From Dactylorhiza incarnata (taxonomy: Eukaryota; Streptophyta; Magnoliopsida; Asparagales; Orchidaceae), in assembly GCA_033032865.1 (NCBI GenBank), contig JAWHQI010000019.1:18518001-18582000 (forward strand): DNA of 64,000 nucleotides, read 5' to 3'. This document shows, piece by piece, positions 31,188 to 42,376 of this stretch. The position numbers and the translations under genes are program-made. Within the stretch, counting starts at the first letter, position 1. Each line of letters begins with the position of its first letter. The notes beneath the pieces were generated by a model, which ran no database searches, was not told where the DNA came from, and saw only the letters and a program-made list of their open reading frames with translations.

Positions 31188-33003
31188 CACCCCCAGAATT
31201 ACCCATTTGCACGTCTCGGGCAAACACTTAATCCTATGGTAGAAAAGTGCACGTTAAAGAAGCAACTGCGCAGGCAAAACACGATGGGAAGTAAAGAAAT
31301 AACGATCGTAAAAATAAAGTAGAAAAGATTTTAAAACAAAGACTATATTTTAAGAACTTCTACAAGTGTAAAATACAAAATACTACTACTCTGAGGTGAA
31401 TTATTGGTGAATCGAACTATCGCGCCCTAGGGAAAATAGTGTGAACTGCTGAGGTGAGCGTTGTTCAAATTGGATCTCAAGAAAGAGCTCTCCAAGAAAT
31501 CCATCAAGGTCGATGGTCATATGCTTGCCCTTTCACTCCTTCTCCACTGCATGAGACGATCTTATCAAGAATCAGTAGGGCTTTTAGGCTAGACTTGGGC
31601 TTTGGTTGAGGTACGGTAATGAAGTAGAAGAACGTAGGTTAAACGCACCCAACCTCCGGTAAATAAACAAAATTCAACCTTAACATCTTCACCTTGAAGC
31701 ACACTCCCCCAGACATCAATTAAGCACTATGGTGTGCGCGAGACTACCATACTTATGGTTCTATTCTTTGTAGAGTTCATTAACTCTCTCTTTTTTTAGA
31801 TCCATAATAACATAAGTTAGGATCAATCAAAATTTTTTTCATTTTTCTGCGCGCACACACCACTCACACCTCCAAATTTTTATTTCTCCGCATCGCACAA
31901 TCATCAACAAAATGTATAAATTTCAAAGCTTGACTCTAGTGCGTTTTAGGTTAGGATATATGGTCTTGGTGAAAGTTTGGTGGAGTTTAACAAATAGGAA
32001 AGGTAAGGCTCAACGAGGCTAGCAAAGGATGATATTAGGTTGGGAAATCAAAGCTCAATCGGATCAAATGATGGCCTACGTCATGCTCCCAACAAGATCA
32101 TTCAACGCACTCGTTTTGAAAATAGCTAGGGGCAAGTTCTTAACCACAGAGCGAGGTCTCCTCTCCTTCCAACTCAAACAACATGAGGCTAACAGCTCTT
32201 CTACACTCGACCTAGGGCTACCGCTAGATTCACTAAATTCACCGTTCGAGTAGAGTATTTTACAGTTACACTACAGAAGTAAATAAAACTATAATTTTGT
32301 AATAAAATTTACTCTTCAAGAATTTTTAAGCCACGTTAGCGCTTTACTAGTAGCACCGCACGGGTCACAACTTGTTCTGCCACACAATCCTAAATCAACA
32401 AACAAGCTTCCAAACAAACAAATTAAGCACTTACACGATAAATGCGCACGAATAACGAGAAAACGAATGTGGTGCGTGGTATGCAATGTGACAATACATT
32501 TGAAAATTCCTAACTCAACACATTCTAACATGTCATGCAAAGTGTGTGCACGTGCACCAATCACTCTCTCCCCCAGACTTGATCAAAACCAACTATATTA
32601 ATCAATTCAGAAATAAGTAGGAAAGGGGTAGAGTGGACCTATGCTCATAAATGAGCATGCCAGAAGTGTGGAAATTCCTCTTTTCTTTTAATAAAATATC
32701 CTCTCCATTATCCACCATGCGAGAGCTCCAACCTGCGCTGTTAGCAAGAAGGAAATACAGAACATATAAAAAATAAAATAAAAAGCAAACGGAACCGGTA
32801 GGTTCCAATGGGTTGTCTCCCAAGAAGCCCTTTTGTTTAACGTCCTTAAAGGTGGACCAAATACCTGTATTAAAGTTTGAAAGCAGCAGTTAAAGAGATT
32901 GTTCCAAACTAAAGTAAAAACAAACAAGACAGCAAAGTAGCGACACAGCACAAAATCAGACCGAAGAAACAGCACAATCACCACCCAGAGACACCATCAC
33001 GCA
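31188..33003 (-). other. RT8 internal non-coding domain and polypurine region
   Basis: I see no gene here. The polypurine tract is CTGGGGGTG at the LTR edge (31188-31196). It contains the conserved palindrome at 32641-32658 and the GGAACC/GGTTCC hairpin plus near-invariant block at 32791-32871, both shared with RT1. Confidence 0.7.
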
Positions 33004-33150
33004 TCAGCTTATCAGTTCATCCGTATCCATTTTAAGTTGCAGCTTAGCAACATCCTGCAAAGCGAGGACGTTGTGAGATGAACCGGAATCACATAGGGCT
33101 GTCGTTTCAATATTATTAATGGAGCATGAGACTACCAACTCACTTAGTTC
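33004..33150 (-). pseudogene. RT8 protease remnant
   Basis: After two small frameshifts past the gag, one frame gives ETTALCDSGSSHNVLAL and ends in a stop. The DSG motif and flanks match the aspartic protease of RT11, truncated after about 45 residues. It shows that the parent carried gag and protease in one frame. Confidence 0.75.
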
Positions 33151-33184
33151 ACCTACTCCCGCGTCGGAGAGACTCTTCCCTTGG

Positions 33185-34600
33185 TTATTGGATTTTTTTC
33201 TGTATTACTGGGAAGGGTCCCTTGCGACGCTCGGTTAACACGTGAGCCAATTGGCCCACTTGCGTCTCCAAGTTACGCATGGATGCGGTTTGGTTCGCCA
33301 TATTAGCGTTGGCGGCTTCCATAAACCTCTCCATTAACTCTTCCAGATTACTTTTCTTAGGGACTGGGGTACCTTGATTATAACCCGACTGAGGCGGCCT
33401 CGGTTGGCTTCCGGACGCTTGAGCATCGTATTGATGCTGGCCCGGTTGCCATCGTTGGCCTGCAGCATTTTGGTTCCATGTAAAATTGGGGTGATTTCTG
33501 ACACCCGGATTATAAGCATTTCCGTAGGGTGCCCCCCTAGCTTGATTTCCAACGAAATTTACAGATTCATTTAAACTAAGCTGAGAGAATTCACCTGATA
33601 GCCCGCTACCTGGGCATTCGTATGAGTGGTGACCACCGCCTCCACATCCTTCACATATAATGTTAGACGCGGGCGCAGCAGAGGGAGGTAGTGAATCCAC
33701 CACGAATAGTCCCCGAGCGCTTCTAGGCGCATTTCTCCCCGCAGTCCAGAATGTGTTGTGGGACGCGTTGTCCTGCAGAATTCTGAGAGCTTCCTCAGGC
33801 GTGTGGTTCATCAGGGTTCCTCCTATAGCAGCGTCAATCATCGCCTGATGGTTGGGCTCGATGGAGAAGTAGAAGGTCTCCACGATGTTCCACGACTGGA
33901 GCTCGTGATTTGGGCATTTGCGTAGGAGGTCACCAAGACGCTCCCAAGCTTCTGCGAGGGTTTCCTGCTCAGCTTGCCGGAAGGTGGCGATCTCGTGCCG
34001 AAGGCTCACAATCTTGTCCACCGGGTGGAATTTGGCGAGAAATTGGGACGCAAGCACATCCCAAGTGGTAGCAGTTCCTGGAGGGATAGAATGGAGCCAC
34101 ACCTTGGCTTTGTCCCTCAATGAGAATGGAAATAGGCTCAACTTGACTGTTTCGTCAGTGATTCCTGCATACCTGAAGTAACCGCAAATGTCTGCGAACT
34201 CTGCCAAGTGAAGATGTGGGTCTTCACTGGGCATCCCAGAGAACTGCGCGTTGTTACGGATGATGTTCAGGATGGCAGGCTTGATTTCGAACTGATTGTT
34301 CATGATGTTAGGCCCAAATCCTGGATACACACTCCCAGCTGTAGGAGTGGTGTAGTCTCTCATGGTCCTAGGTCTCAGCCTGACCACCTCCTGCTCGTCC
34401 CTTAGATGGTTTTTCCCCACATGGGGTACTCCAGGATTCACCTCATCTCTATCAGCGGGTGCTCTCGGCATAACTCCAGGTTCCGTATTATCTCCCATAG
34501 CCGCTTGCATGACTGCAGCACGCCTTATTGCGCGCGCAGTATGTTCAATCTCAGGATCGAAGGGTGCTACTTCCCTTCCGGCTTGTCTCTGCATACACAA
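33185..34600 (-). CDS. gag: RT8 Gag, Athila type
   Basis: 471-codon open frame starting about 85 bases past the primer site. Residues of about 90-275 form a Retrotrans_gag-type capsid domain (PAILNIIRNNAQF, FPFSLRDKAKVWLHS, FRQAEQETLAEAWERL, IDAAIGGTLMNH). Near residue 315 is a knuckle CEGCGGGGHHSYEC fitting CX2CX4HX4C, then a Gly/Asn/Gln-rich region. The C-terminus is shifted relative to RT11 by a one-base loss near 33220, so the natural frame probably continued into protease. The capsid part shows no stop, unlike the gags around it, and may still be translatable. A second ATG lies two codons later. Confidence 0.88.
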   Translation of the reverse strand: MCMQRQAGREVAPFDPEIEHTARAIRRAAVMQAAMGDNTEPGVMPRAPADRDEVNPGVPHVGKNHLRDEQEVVRLRPRTMRDYTTPTAGSVYPGFGPNIMNNQFEIKPAILNIIRNNAQFSGMPSEDPHLHLAEFADICGYFRYAGITDETVKLSLFPFSLRDKAKVWLHSIPPGTATTWDVLASQFLAKFHPVDKIVSLRHEIATFRQAEQETLAEAWERLGDLLRKCPNHELQSWNIVETFYFSIEPNHQAMIDAAIGGTLMNHTPEEALRILQDNASHNTFWTAGRNAPRSARGLFVVDSLPPSAAPASNIICEGCGGGGHHSYECPGSGLSGEFSQLSLNESVNFVGNQARGAPYGNAYNPGVRNHPNFTWNQNAAGQRWQPGQHQYDAQASGSQPRPPQSGYNQGTPVPKKSNLEELMERFMEAANANMANQTASMRNLETQVGQLAHVLTERRKGPFPVIQKKIQ

Positions 34601-34684
34601 AAAGAAAACACAAAGAAAAACAAAAATAAAAAATAACTGCTCCTATAACAAGGATTCACAACACAAAGCGTTACACGCCTGCAT

Positions 34685-34702
34685 TCCCCGACAACGGCGC
34701 CA
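34685..34702 (-). other. RT8 primer binding site, tRNA-Asp
   Basis: Minus strand TGGCGCCGTTGTCGGGGA, one mismatch from the RT11 site, 6 bases from the LTR end. Confidence 0.9.
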
Positions 34703-34708
34703 AAAACT

Positions 34709-36191
34709 TGATGCGTATTCGGCAGGTGCACCGGTCGCTGTCAAGTAATAAAATTGGGAATAGCTTCCCCGAATATCGTCTCTCAAGGAATGCAGGTTCT
34801 GGTGAACGAAACGTGTGGTGAATCGATCGTTATACGAGCAAATAAAGGAAAAACAAGGGCATTGATTTTGGGTTTCCTAAGCTAGTGCAGAAAAGAGAAA
34901 TGCGGGTCAAAACTCCGCTTCGCAAGGCAAGGTGGATGCAACGGCCGCGATGCCGTGCTTCAGGAGGCGCGTGGACGGAAAGTAACTATGATGGGTGAGG
35001 GTCGCACACACCTTTTCTCCAAGCAACACCACTAGCAATTGCTAGGGCTTCACACACAACAAATCTCAGAAAAACACAGCAAAGAAAGTGTTATTCTCGC
35101 ACCACCGCATCATTGCACAGGAACATCACAAAAGATTTATAACATGAAGCTAAATGATAGTTCATTACAACAACACAAGGAAAACACAAACATAAAGTTT
35201 AGAGAAGACCAATAGGAAGAAATCACCGCGTCTTGGGTTCTCGGCCGGAATGAGAGGTTGTCGGGCTCTCTCCGGGCTCGGCCCTCAGATGGTGTGCTGA
35301 TTCGATGGAGGCTGTCACCGCTCCAAAGACCTACAGCTCTTCTATGGATTCCCACGGCGATGAATGCTTGAGCACTTGGCCGAGGATGCTTGCTAACACT
35401 CTCGAATGGAAGGATGGTGGTGGAAAACGCCGGAAAATGGCCTCTTTGGTGGTGGAGGTGAAGGAGAAGCCTTCAGACCTCAGGAACGGCGGGAAGGACC
35501 TAATTTCCCACTCCCCTCTCCGCTCTCCCCGCTCTCTGCGATGTAATCTGCATTTTATACTAAACATGCAGAAAAATGGTCACGCACGGTCGAACGCACG
35601 ACCGTGCATGAACCGTGCGTTATTAAATGATAAAATCAGACTTGAGGGAGACGCAGCGCCGCCCGTGCATTTTACTCACGCACGGGCAAATCCTCCCGTG
35701 CGTACAAACGCACGGGTAAATTCAGAATGACCAAAAACACGGAGAACACATGCCAACCGTGCGTTTTACTCACGCACGGGCAAATCCGCCCGTTCATAAA
35801 ATGCACGACTAAATTCAGATCGATCGTTTTCTACCCAGATCAGAACGCACGACCGCAACAGCGCGTGCGTAAAGGAAAATGCACGACCGTGTGTTTCACA
35901 CAGACATGAATTCTGGGAGAAAACTGGATACAAGATAATCCGGCCACCTGCATACAAGATAAAAATAGCTGGGAATACACCTCCAGCACCAGATAATCAT
36001 AGAGAAATGGAAGGGGAGCACCATGTGCTTACCCCCAATAACATGGAGCGCAAATGCACACCGAAACTGGCCTAAGAGTGCACCTATCAATGAATAACCA
36101 ATATGAACGAAAACATGCCTAAAGTGTAGTGCATAGACTAGATAATCGGCCCAGATGAGTCCATAAATGTGTATATAAATGGGACTCATCA
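34709..36191 (-). repeat. RT8 5' LTR
   Basis: Partner of 29702-31187; palindrome array at 35578-35905, TATA-like TATAAAATG on minus near 35556. The outer end abuts the target duplication gtaaa at 36192. Confidence 0.93.
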
Positions 36192-37243
36192 GTAAACGCG
36201 TAGCATGCTCCTCAACACTTCTGGAATAAACCAACACATCATCAATGAATACCTCCACAAAATGATCCAGAAAATCCTTGAACACGCGGTTCATCATGTC
36301 CATAAACACAGAGGGTGCATTCGTCAAACCAAAAGGCATAACCAAAAACTCAAAATGACCATAACGGGAACGAAAGGCAGTCCGGGGAACGTCCGACTCA
36401 CGGACCCTCAACTGATGGTAGCCTGATCGAAGGTCAATCTTTAAAAACACTGTGCTACCACGCAACTGATCAAATAGATCATCTATCCTCGGCAACGGAT
36501 ACCTGTTCTTGATGGTCACTTTGTTTAATTCTCTATAACTATGCACAACCTCAAGGAACTGTCCTTCTTTTTCACGAATAGAACTGGAGCACCCCAGGGC
36601 GAAGAACTTGGCCTAATAAATCCACACTGCAACAGCTCATCTAACTGAATTCGCAACTCTTTTAACTCGCGCGGGGCCATACGGTACGGTGCCTTAGCGA
36701 TAGGATGAGTACCAGGCTCAAGATCAAAAACGAACTCCACATCACTATCAGGAGGGAGACTAGGATGACTGACAGGGAAGACATCAGGAAACTCACGCAC
36801 CACCGGAACACCCTCAATACACGGCGATCCAGTAAAAGTTTCTACTACAGAAATAAGGTAATCCAAACAACCGGAAATTAATAGTTTTCGAGCACATACC
36901 ACATAAATTATCGGGGAAAACTGGTACGGAGAACCAAAAACGCTCAAGGGATGACCGCATCACAACTGGACAACCAGTCCATACCCAAAAATCACATCAA
37001 AGTCTTCTAGGTCCAACACCTTGAGATCAACAACAACCAAGAAATCTCTTAAGAGAATGGGGCCACTTCGGTCGCACAGGTTTGAGGTTACCAAATCACC
37101 AGAAGGGAACTTAACGAGGAACGAATCATTGCCCAGCTCAGGGGGGCAATAATGACGCTCAATGAAAGTCCCTGCTACAAACGAATGGGTAGCACCCGAA
37201 TCGAACAGAACATGCGCCCAACGATCCTTTACTTTAAATCCCC
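36192..37243 (-). pseudogene. pol: RT7 protease and 5' half of reverse transcriptase
   Basis: Starts just after the intron acceptor at 37244. In element order: protease with LFDSGATHSFVAG near 37180; a linker; then reverse transcriptase with [14 protein letters not shown] near 36580, [38 protein letters not shown] and the catalytic FIDDVLVYS near 36240. A frameshift after LRLCI (about 36545) and an in-frame stop upstream near 36960 break it. RT8 is inserted five residues or so after the catalytic motif region; the frame resumes at 29696. Confidence 0.88.
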
Positions 37244-37328
37244 CTATAAGCGCGAAAAAGAAAACAAACTAGTCTAATACAGCGAAGCTAAAAGGAATCA
37301 AGACTTAACAGATGGCTTAAGGTCTAAC
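37244..37328 (-). other. Putative spliceosomal intron between gag and protease of RT7
   Basis: 85 bases with donor GCAG-GTTAGA and a T-rich 3' end GTTTTCTTTTTCGCGCTTATAG. Splicing joins the zinc-knuckle gag frame (ending MIAG) to the protease frame (GFKVKDRW) in frame. Without splicing the frames do not match. RT10 has a similar intron at the equivalent site. Confidence 0.7.
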
Positions 37329-38141
37329 CTGCGATCATTTGGGTCGAAGACTGCGCTTGCTCCTGGGTTAGCACATTTAGCTTTCCTCTTCCTTTACCCT
37401 GATGTTGCGGGGGCGGCAAGGTTTGAAGCGGAACTGACTGCAACGGGGCTTGAACTCGCGGGCATTGAAACTTCATGTGCCCTTTCTGTCCGCACTAGAA
37501 GCAGACATTATCTTTGGCCCAACACTCGGCCACATCATGCCCCTTCTGCTTGCACAACTGGCATAGCACCTCACTCATCGGAGCACTCTAGATTGCCAGA
37601 GCTCGTTGCTTCTTCTGATCTCCTTTCCTTTTGAAACACTTCTCAACTGGATGGCCAGAGCGGCCACAGAAACTGCAGACCCCACCACCTCCTTTCATTA
37701 AGACCAAGGCAGGCGCACCAGAATTTCCTGCTTCTCCAGCATTTCTCTTTCCCTTCTTCACCAATCGGTCTTTCTCTTGACGGTAGAAACTTTCTTATCA
37801 ACACCGCCTTAAACGACTTCCACGGACACCCCTCTACGAGGTTCTCCCTTTCCTTGATCCACCAGCTTTTAGCAAGTCCCTTCAGCTGGTAAGCGGAGAC
37901 CATCACCTTTTGGCCCGCAGATATCCCCGAGTACTTAAAAATATCTTTGATGGCAACTAACCAGTCATCCAAAGCTATGAAATCAGCTTTCCCGCCAAAC
38001 ATAGGGGGTCCTAATCGCTGAAAGTGCGATATGAAATTCACTTCCGGAGGTATCGCTATGGGGAGGGGGGTTACCAAGGGAGCAGGAGGAGTAGATACTG
38101 GCTGTCCTACTACGGGGGCCTGCACTATGGTTGCTTCCTAG
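37329..38141 (-). pseudogene. gag: RT7 gag, C-terminal part with three zinc knuckles
   Basis: Continues the gag begun at 49897, after the RT9 insertion. It contains the capsid domain (FGGKADFIALDDWLVAIK, KGLAKSWW) and then three knuckles within about 200 bases: CSFCGRSGHPVEKC (about 37685-37640), CQLCKQKGHDVAEC (about 37570-37530) and CF-CGQKGHMKFQC with a stop inside (about 37500-37456). A frameshift near 37800 and TAG stops break it. The frame of the last knuckle runs straight to the intron donor. Confidence 0.82.
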
Positions 38142-38359
38142 CACTGTGAAGTATCTAGTTGCGGCCTAAATCACCTAGAGGGGGTGAATAGGTGGATCCT
38201 ATGTCTTTATGCGGAATTAAAAATTTAACACAGAAAAGCAAACAAACAACCACAGCACAAACACAAGGATTTTATAGAGGTTCCCCGATGTGGGTAGTCC
38301 TCTTTCCCGCCTCGCCTATCTAGCACTTCGAGGCTAGACTCGGCTACTTCACCAATCTC

Positions 38360-38500
38360 AGATTATAACTAATCTTACACCTCGGAGTCAAAACTCCTAC
38401 AACTCGGAGTATACCACTCCTACAACTCGGAGTATAACAACTCCTACAACTCGGAGTAAAACAACTCCTACAAATAATCTCGGAGTGAAAACTCCTACAA
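38360..38500 (-). repeat. RT9 U5 tandem hairpin array (3' LTR)
   Basis: Five units with GGAGT/ACTCC stems and loops of 4-6 bases that differ in sequence, then a last unit AGATTA/TAATCT. All six stems are intact. The last unit matches the RT4 last unit GGATTA/TAATCC with one compensated pair. Confidence 0.75.
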
Positions 38501-39007
38501 AAGAAAAGATAAGGAAACACAATACTTCTTCTTAACCTCTAAAGAGATTAACTTCAGATCTTGAACACTGAGTCTTCTTCTCAACCTTGAAAGAAAGCTT
38601 GGCACTTGAAAGAAGTGGAAGAGAGAAGACTTGGCTAACCAGATCTGAATAGGCCCTTTGACTTACTTGAAATAATCTTCAAAAGATGAGAGCAGCAATA
38701 AGATCAAAGGCCTTCTTCTGAGAAATCTCTAACAACAATAGAGAAAGGATCTTGAGCAGTGAATGTTAGGTCTCAGAATTCTTGTTCAGCAAAAGAGAAA
38801 GGAGATCGACTTTTTATCTTTTCTGAACTGTCGGCTGATGAGAGATTTTTGGATCGATTTCTAAGAATGATTCCCTTGCCCTAAAATAAGGATTTATTTA
38901 TAGGGAGGACTTCAACGGCTCTTGCGACAAAGAAGGGAGAGGCGACACGTGTACTGTTCATGGTGGCTAACCCTAATTTTCGAAAACGGAACAAAGATTT
39001 GTAATCC

Positions 39008-39347
39008 GTCTGTCCGTCATTCGTCGAGACTTCACGTGAACATCCGACGAATTGACTTAGCTGCAGAATTTTCTTCACAACCCAGCCAAAATGACCTCTG
39101 TCAGCATTCGTCGGGATTCGTCGGAATGACCCGAGTCATCTCGACGAATGGACTTGGCTTCAGAAATTTCTTCACAACTCAGCCAAAATGACTTCTGTCA
39201 GCATTCGTCGGGATTCGTCGGAATGACCCGAGTCATCTCGACGAATGGACTTGGCTTCAGAAATTTCTTCTAAACCAAGACAAAATTCTTCTGTCTGGAT
39301 TCGTCGGGATTCGTCGGAATGACCCGAGTCATCTCGACGAATTGACT
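39008..39347. repeat. RT9 U3 tandem repeats with ATTCGTCG / CGACGAAT pairs
   Basis: Three tandem copies of a roughly 97-base unit, each with ATTCGTCGGGATTCGTCGGA, then ATGAC...GTCAT, then CGACGAAT. The 5' LTR copy is at 49083-49425. It lies just upstream of the TATA box. Confidence 0.85.
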
Positions 39348-39657
39348 CAGCATAAATTTTTCTTTTCTTCTGAAAACCTGCTCCACTCCTCAACCTTGAA
39401 AACCTTCAGTTATGAGTATATGAAGTGCACCCCAAAAGAGAGATTACACATGGACCAACAATTTGTTCTATACAATGAGTGATTACATTGTCTAGAACTG
39501 TATTTGGTGATCCATTGCAACCTGACTTTGGTGAGCACTTAGCATTAAGGCCTGTCATAACACATCTAAACAAAAGTCATCAAATACAGTTACAATTCAT
39601 TTTAGTTTACTAGGGGACATCTTCAAATCAAGGTGATTGTGGACACAATACCCAACA

Positions 39658-39670
39658 ATCTCCCCCTATT
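39658..39670 (-). other. RT9 polypurine tract
   Basis: Minus strand AATAGGGGGAGAT next to the 3' LTR. It is bracketed by the perfect 13-bp inverted repeat GACATCTTCAAAT (39616-39628) and ATTTGAAGATGTC (39668-39680). Confidence 0.85.
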
Positions 39671-39853
39671 TGAAGATGTCATAACCCTAGGCACTAACTT
39701 GAATTGCACAGAAAGAATACTAAATAAGAAAGCACAACCCAGGCAGTAATATATAAGGAAAAACAGAATAGGACTGAAAGTTTTAACTTAATCACAAAAG
39801 AAATGTGTATATATATAAGCATAGAAAACATCATGAATCCAGATAGGCACAAC

Positions 39854-42376
39854 TTATTCATGACCTTTGCCTTTCTTCTTTGCAACCATTCTGTCCACTG
39901 CCTCAGCTTTCTTCTTCAGTTCTGAATCCATTCTCTCAAAGAATGCCTTTGGCTTAGGCCAGTATTTGTCAGGAGCAGACTCTTTAGATCCACCATTCTT
40001 GAAGTGAATTCTTCTTTCATTTGTCCTCTTCTCAAACTTGCTCCATTCTTCTGAACTATAATGGTCACTGACTTTTTCATTATGATTGCTGACTTTATCA
40101 AAAACAGAGAGAACAATGCTTTTGGAAATGGGGCTCCAACTTTCTTGGAAGTTTCTAGGAGGAGGCTTATCATAAAATTCTCTGATCTTCTTATGTTGAT
40201 TAGACCTCTTAGCAGATGGCTTATCAGCAAAAAGCTTCCTTTTTAAAGACTTCTCAGAGGGATCAGCAAAATGTGAGCTGTCAGGATATTGAGCAGGGAA
40301 AGGATCATCCCAAAATTCTTGATAAGTTGAAGCAGGGATGACTTCATCAGCAAAAACAGGATCTGGAGAGAAACTAGGAGCCCTGGGTCCTGGAGCACTA
40401 GATGAGGGAAGATCTGATCCTTTATCCACAACAGTAAACCCAAGCATTCCAGCCACTTTCTTGAACAACCAGCTTTGGGCTTCATGAGTATACCAGTTCA
40501 CATCCTTAACATTTTGTAAGATGTTTTCCTTGAGATCTTGCATTTGAAAATCTACACTTTCATTCAACTCATCCCATTTGCTTGCACTTTCTTCTAGCTT
40601 GGATACCACACTCTCCTCCCCCTTTATGACATCTTCATGCAGGAGGGTATACAATCTCTTCAGCTGATTTTCAACTTGATCATCCAAGTAAGTGACTCCT
40701 TGATCATGAGCAGAGCTAAGAGTAGAGAGAGCAGTAGACAACTGTAGTACATCTTCACTAACCTGATGCAAATTCTTGAGAGCGTGCCCAACAGCTTTAT
40801 TTGTATGATCCAAAGCTTTCCCTGCAGTTAGCATCCAGGCTTCTTGATCACTCTTGAATCTTCCCATGTCATGCTTGATCTCAGCCATTTCCTGCTTCAA
40901 ATAACTATCAACAGAGTCAATCTTCTTATAGACTTGCTTGATAGAGTGATCAAAGTGATCAGTCTGACCCTTTAGCAGCCCTGCTATGGACTTCAGCAAA
41001 GAAGAGTGAGAGCTATCACCAGTCTCAACCTCTTCAGGAGAAAATCTATCAGCTACAAAACTTGAGGACTGTGCTATGTTGTCAAGCACAGTTGCTCTTG
41101 GAGAAGTGCTCCTAGCCACAAAAACTTCTGGAGGAGGCAAAAGCAGCACAGAAGGAAAGACCTCAGGAGGAACAGATTCAGCCATGAAGATATCTTCCTA
41201 GTCTTTCTCCCCCTCAAAAAGAGACATCTCCTTAGCCAACCTCAGCATGGCACCAAGGATGCCCTTCTCCCCAGATTCAGATTGCTCATGAGGAGAGTCT
41301 GGCAAGATTTCTTGATCTTCAGAATGAGAATCAACCATGACAGGTGATCTCCTTGAACCTTCCAGCTGAGGAGCTTCAACAAAATCAGCAGCTTCCTCTG
41401 GGCCCTCCAAGACAAGATCAGCAGCAGGGACAACAGTATCAACAGGATCAAGAGGTACTTGATCAGCATCACTGGGAGGAACATCTTTTGCAGCACCACT
41501 TCCTGCACCAATGTCTCTTGGGGTTGGAAACTCCCCCTCAACATGTGCATCTCTACCCTGTGCAGGAGCTGGACTAAGTCCACTCCCCCTGGAGGATGGC
41601 CCTGCTTCAGTAGACCTATGCTCATCAGGCAGAAGGGCCTCATCATCACTTACAGCAGCCCTAACTCCAGCATTCCCTAAGCCCTTGGGAATTACCCTTT
41701 CCCATTTTGAGAAAATGGTTGAGTTGATCTTCTTTGTGTGGTGGATGGGGAAACCTCTTCCAAGATTAAAAAAATCTGGATTGCTACTGTGTAGAAGCAG
41801 ACTGAGAATTCTTCCAAAATTTGGAGCAAGAAAACTTTCTTTAATCTTCTCAAAGATTACTTCACCAAAATTGAAATTCTTCCGACAAATTATAGCGGTG
41901 TGAATTTTGAAAGCTTCTTCAGAGAGGTAGTCATGAGAGCCTACCTTGCATAATAATACTTTTCCTATAATATCACACAAAAGCTTACCTCCATCATCCA
42001 TGAACTTTCTTCTGATTTTGGAGCTTTGATCAAGAATGCCACAGAATCTTCTGGCTCTGAAAATATCTTCAACCGACAACTCTTCTGATTCAACTTCAGG
42101 CATCCTCAACGAACGGTTGATACCACTAGCCTTCAAAATGATTTTGCAAGACCGAATAGAGCTTTTGATCTTCTTACCTTGGCCTGAGATTTTGGCATTG
42201 CGATAGAACTCCAGAATGTCCTGTTCTAGGATTTTTGCCGGCTCTTCTAGGATATAACTGAGCCCGGCGACATCGAGCATCATAATCACGTTTCGAAATT
42301 CATCTGAAGCTGAGCGGAAGGCGCCTCTCACCAACTCTCCCCCTGAATGCAAACCACCTGAAGCTTTGGGCGCCAT
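39854..42376 (-). pseudogene. RT9 additional ORF (env-like/aORF), one in-frame stop
   Basis: The start is chosen as MAPK at 42376, matching the RT5 homologue. It reads 390 codons to a TAG at 41198-41200, then continues in the same frame for more than 440 codons to 39854. The first part is a mostly helical domain with EFYRNAKISGQGK, DIIGKVLLCKVGSHD and SKWERVIPKG. An acidic, Pro/Ser-rich linker (about 41250-41650) follows. After the stop come a coiled-coil-like region (about 40500-41000) and a basic end (AKKKGKGHE). The KVLLCK domain recalls, from memory, a family annotated as putative plant transposon protein; I cannot verify this. No signal peptide or convincing transmembrane segment. It could be readthrough (suppression of a UAG is reported for soybean SIRE1, but at the pol/env boundary) or simple decay. 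Confidence 0.8.

Larger units (their letters stand above)
29702..36191 (-). mobile_element. RT8: Athila-type element with gag only (TR-GAG-like)
   Basis: Complete 6490-bp insertion in the RT of RT7, with LTRs 29702-31187 and 34709-36191 and a perfect target duplication gtaaa (29697-29701 and 36192-36196). Primer site for tRNA-Asp, one long gag, a remnant of protease, then about 1.8 kb of non-coding internal sequence. There is no integrase, reverse transcriptase or RNase H. It would need polymerase from a relative. Confidence 0.92.
38147..39657 (-). repeat. RT9 3' LTR
   Basis: Minus strand TGTTGGGTATTGTG...GATACTTCA. Contents: three roughly 97-base tandem repeats at 39008-39347, TATA on minus at 38895-38902 and the U5 hairpin array at 38360-38500. 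The first base triplet shows one A fewer than the partner. Confidence 0.95.
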
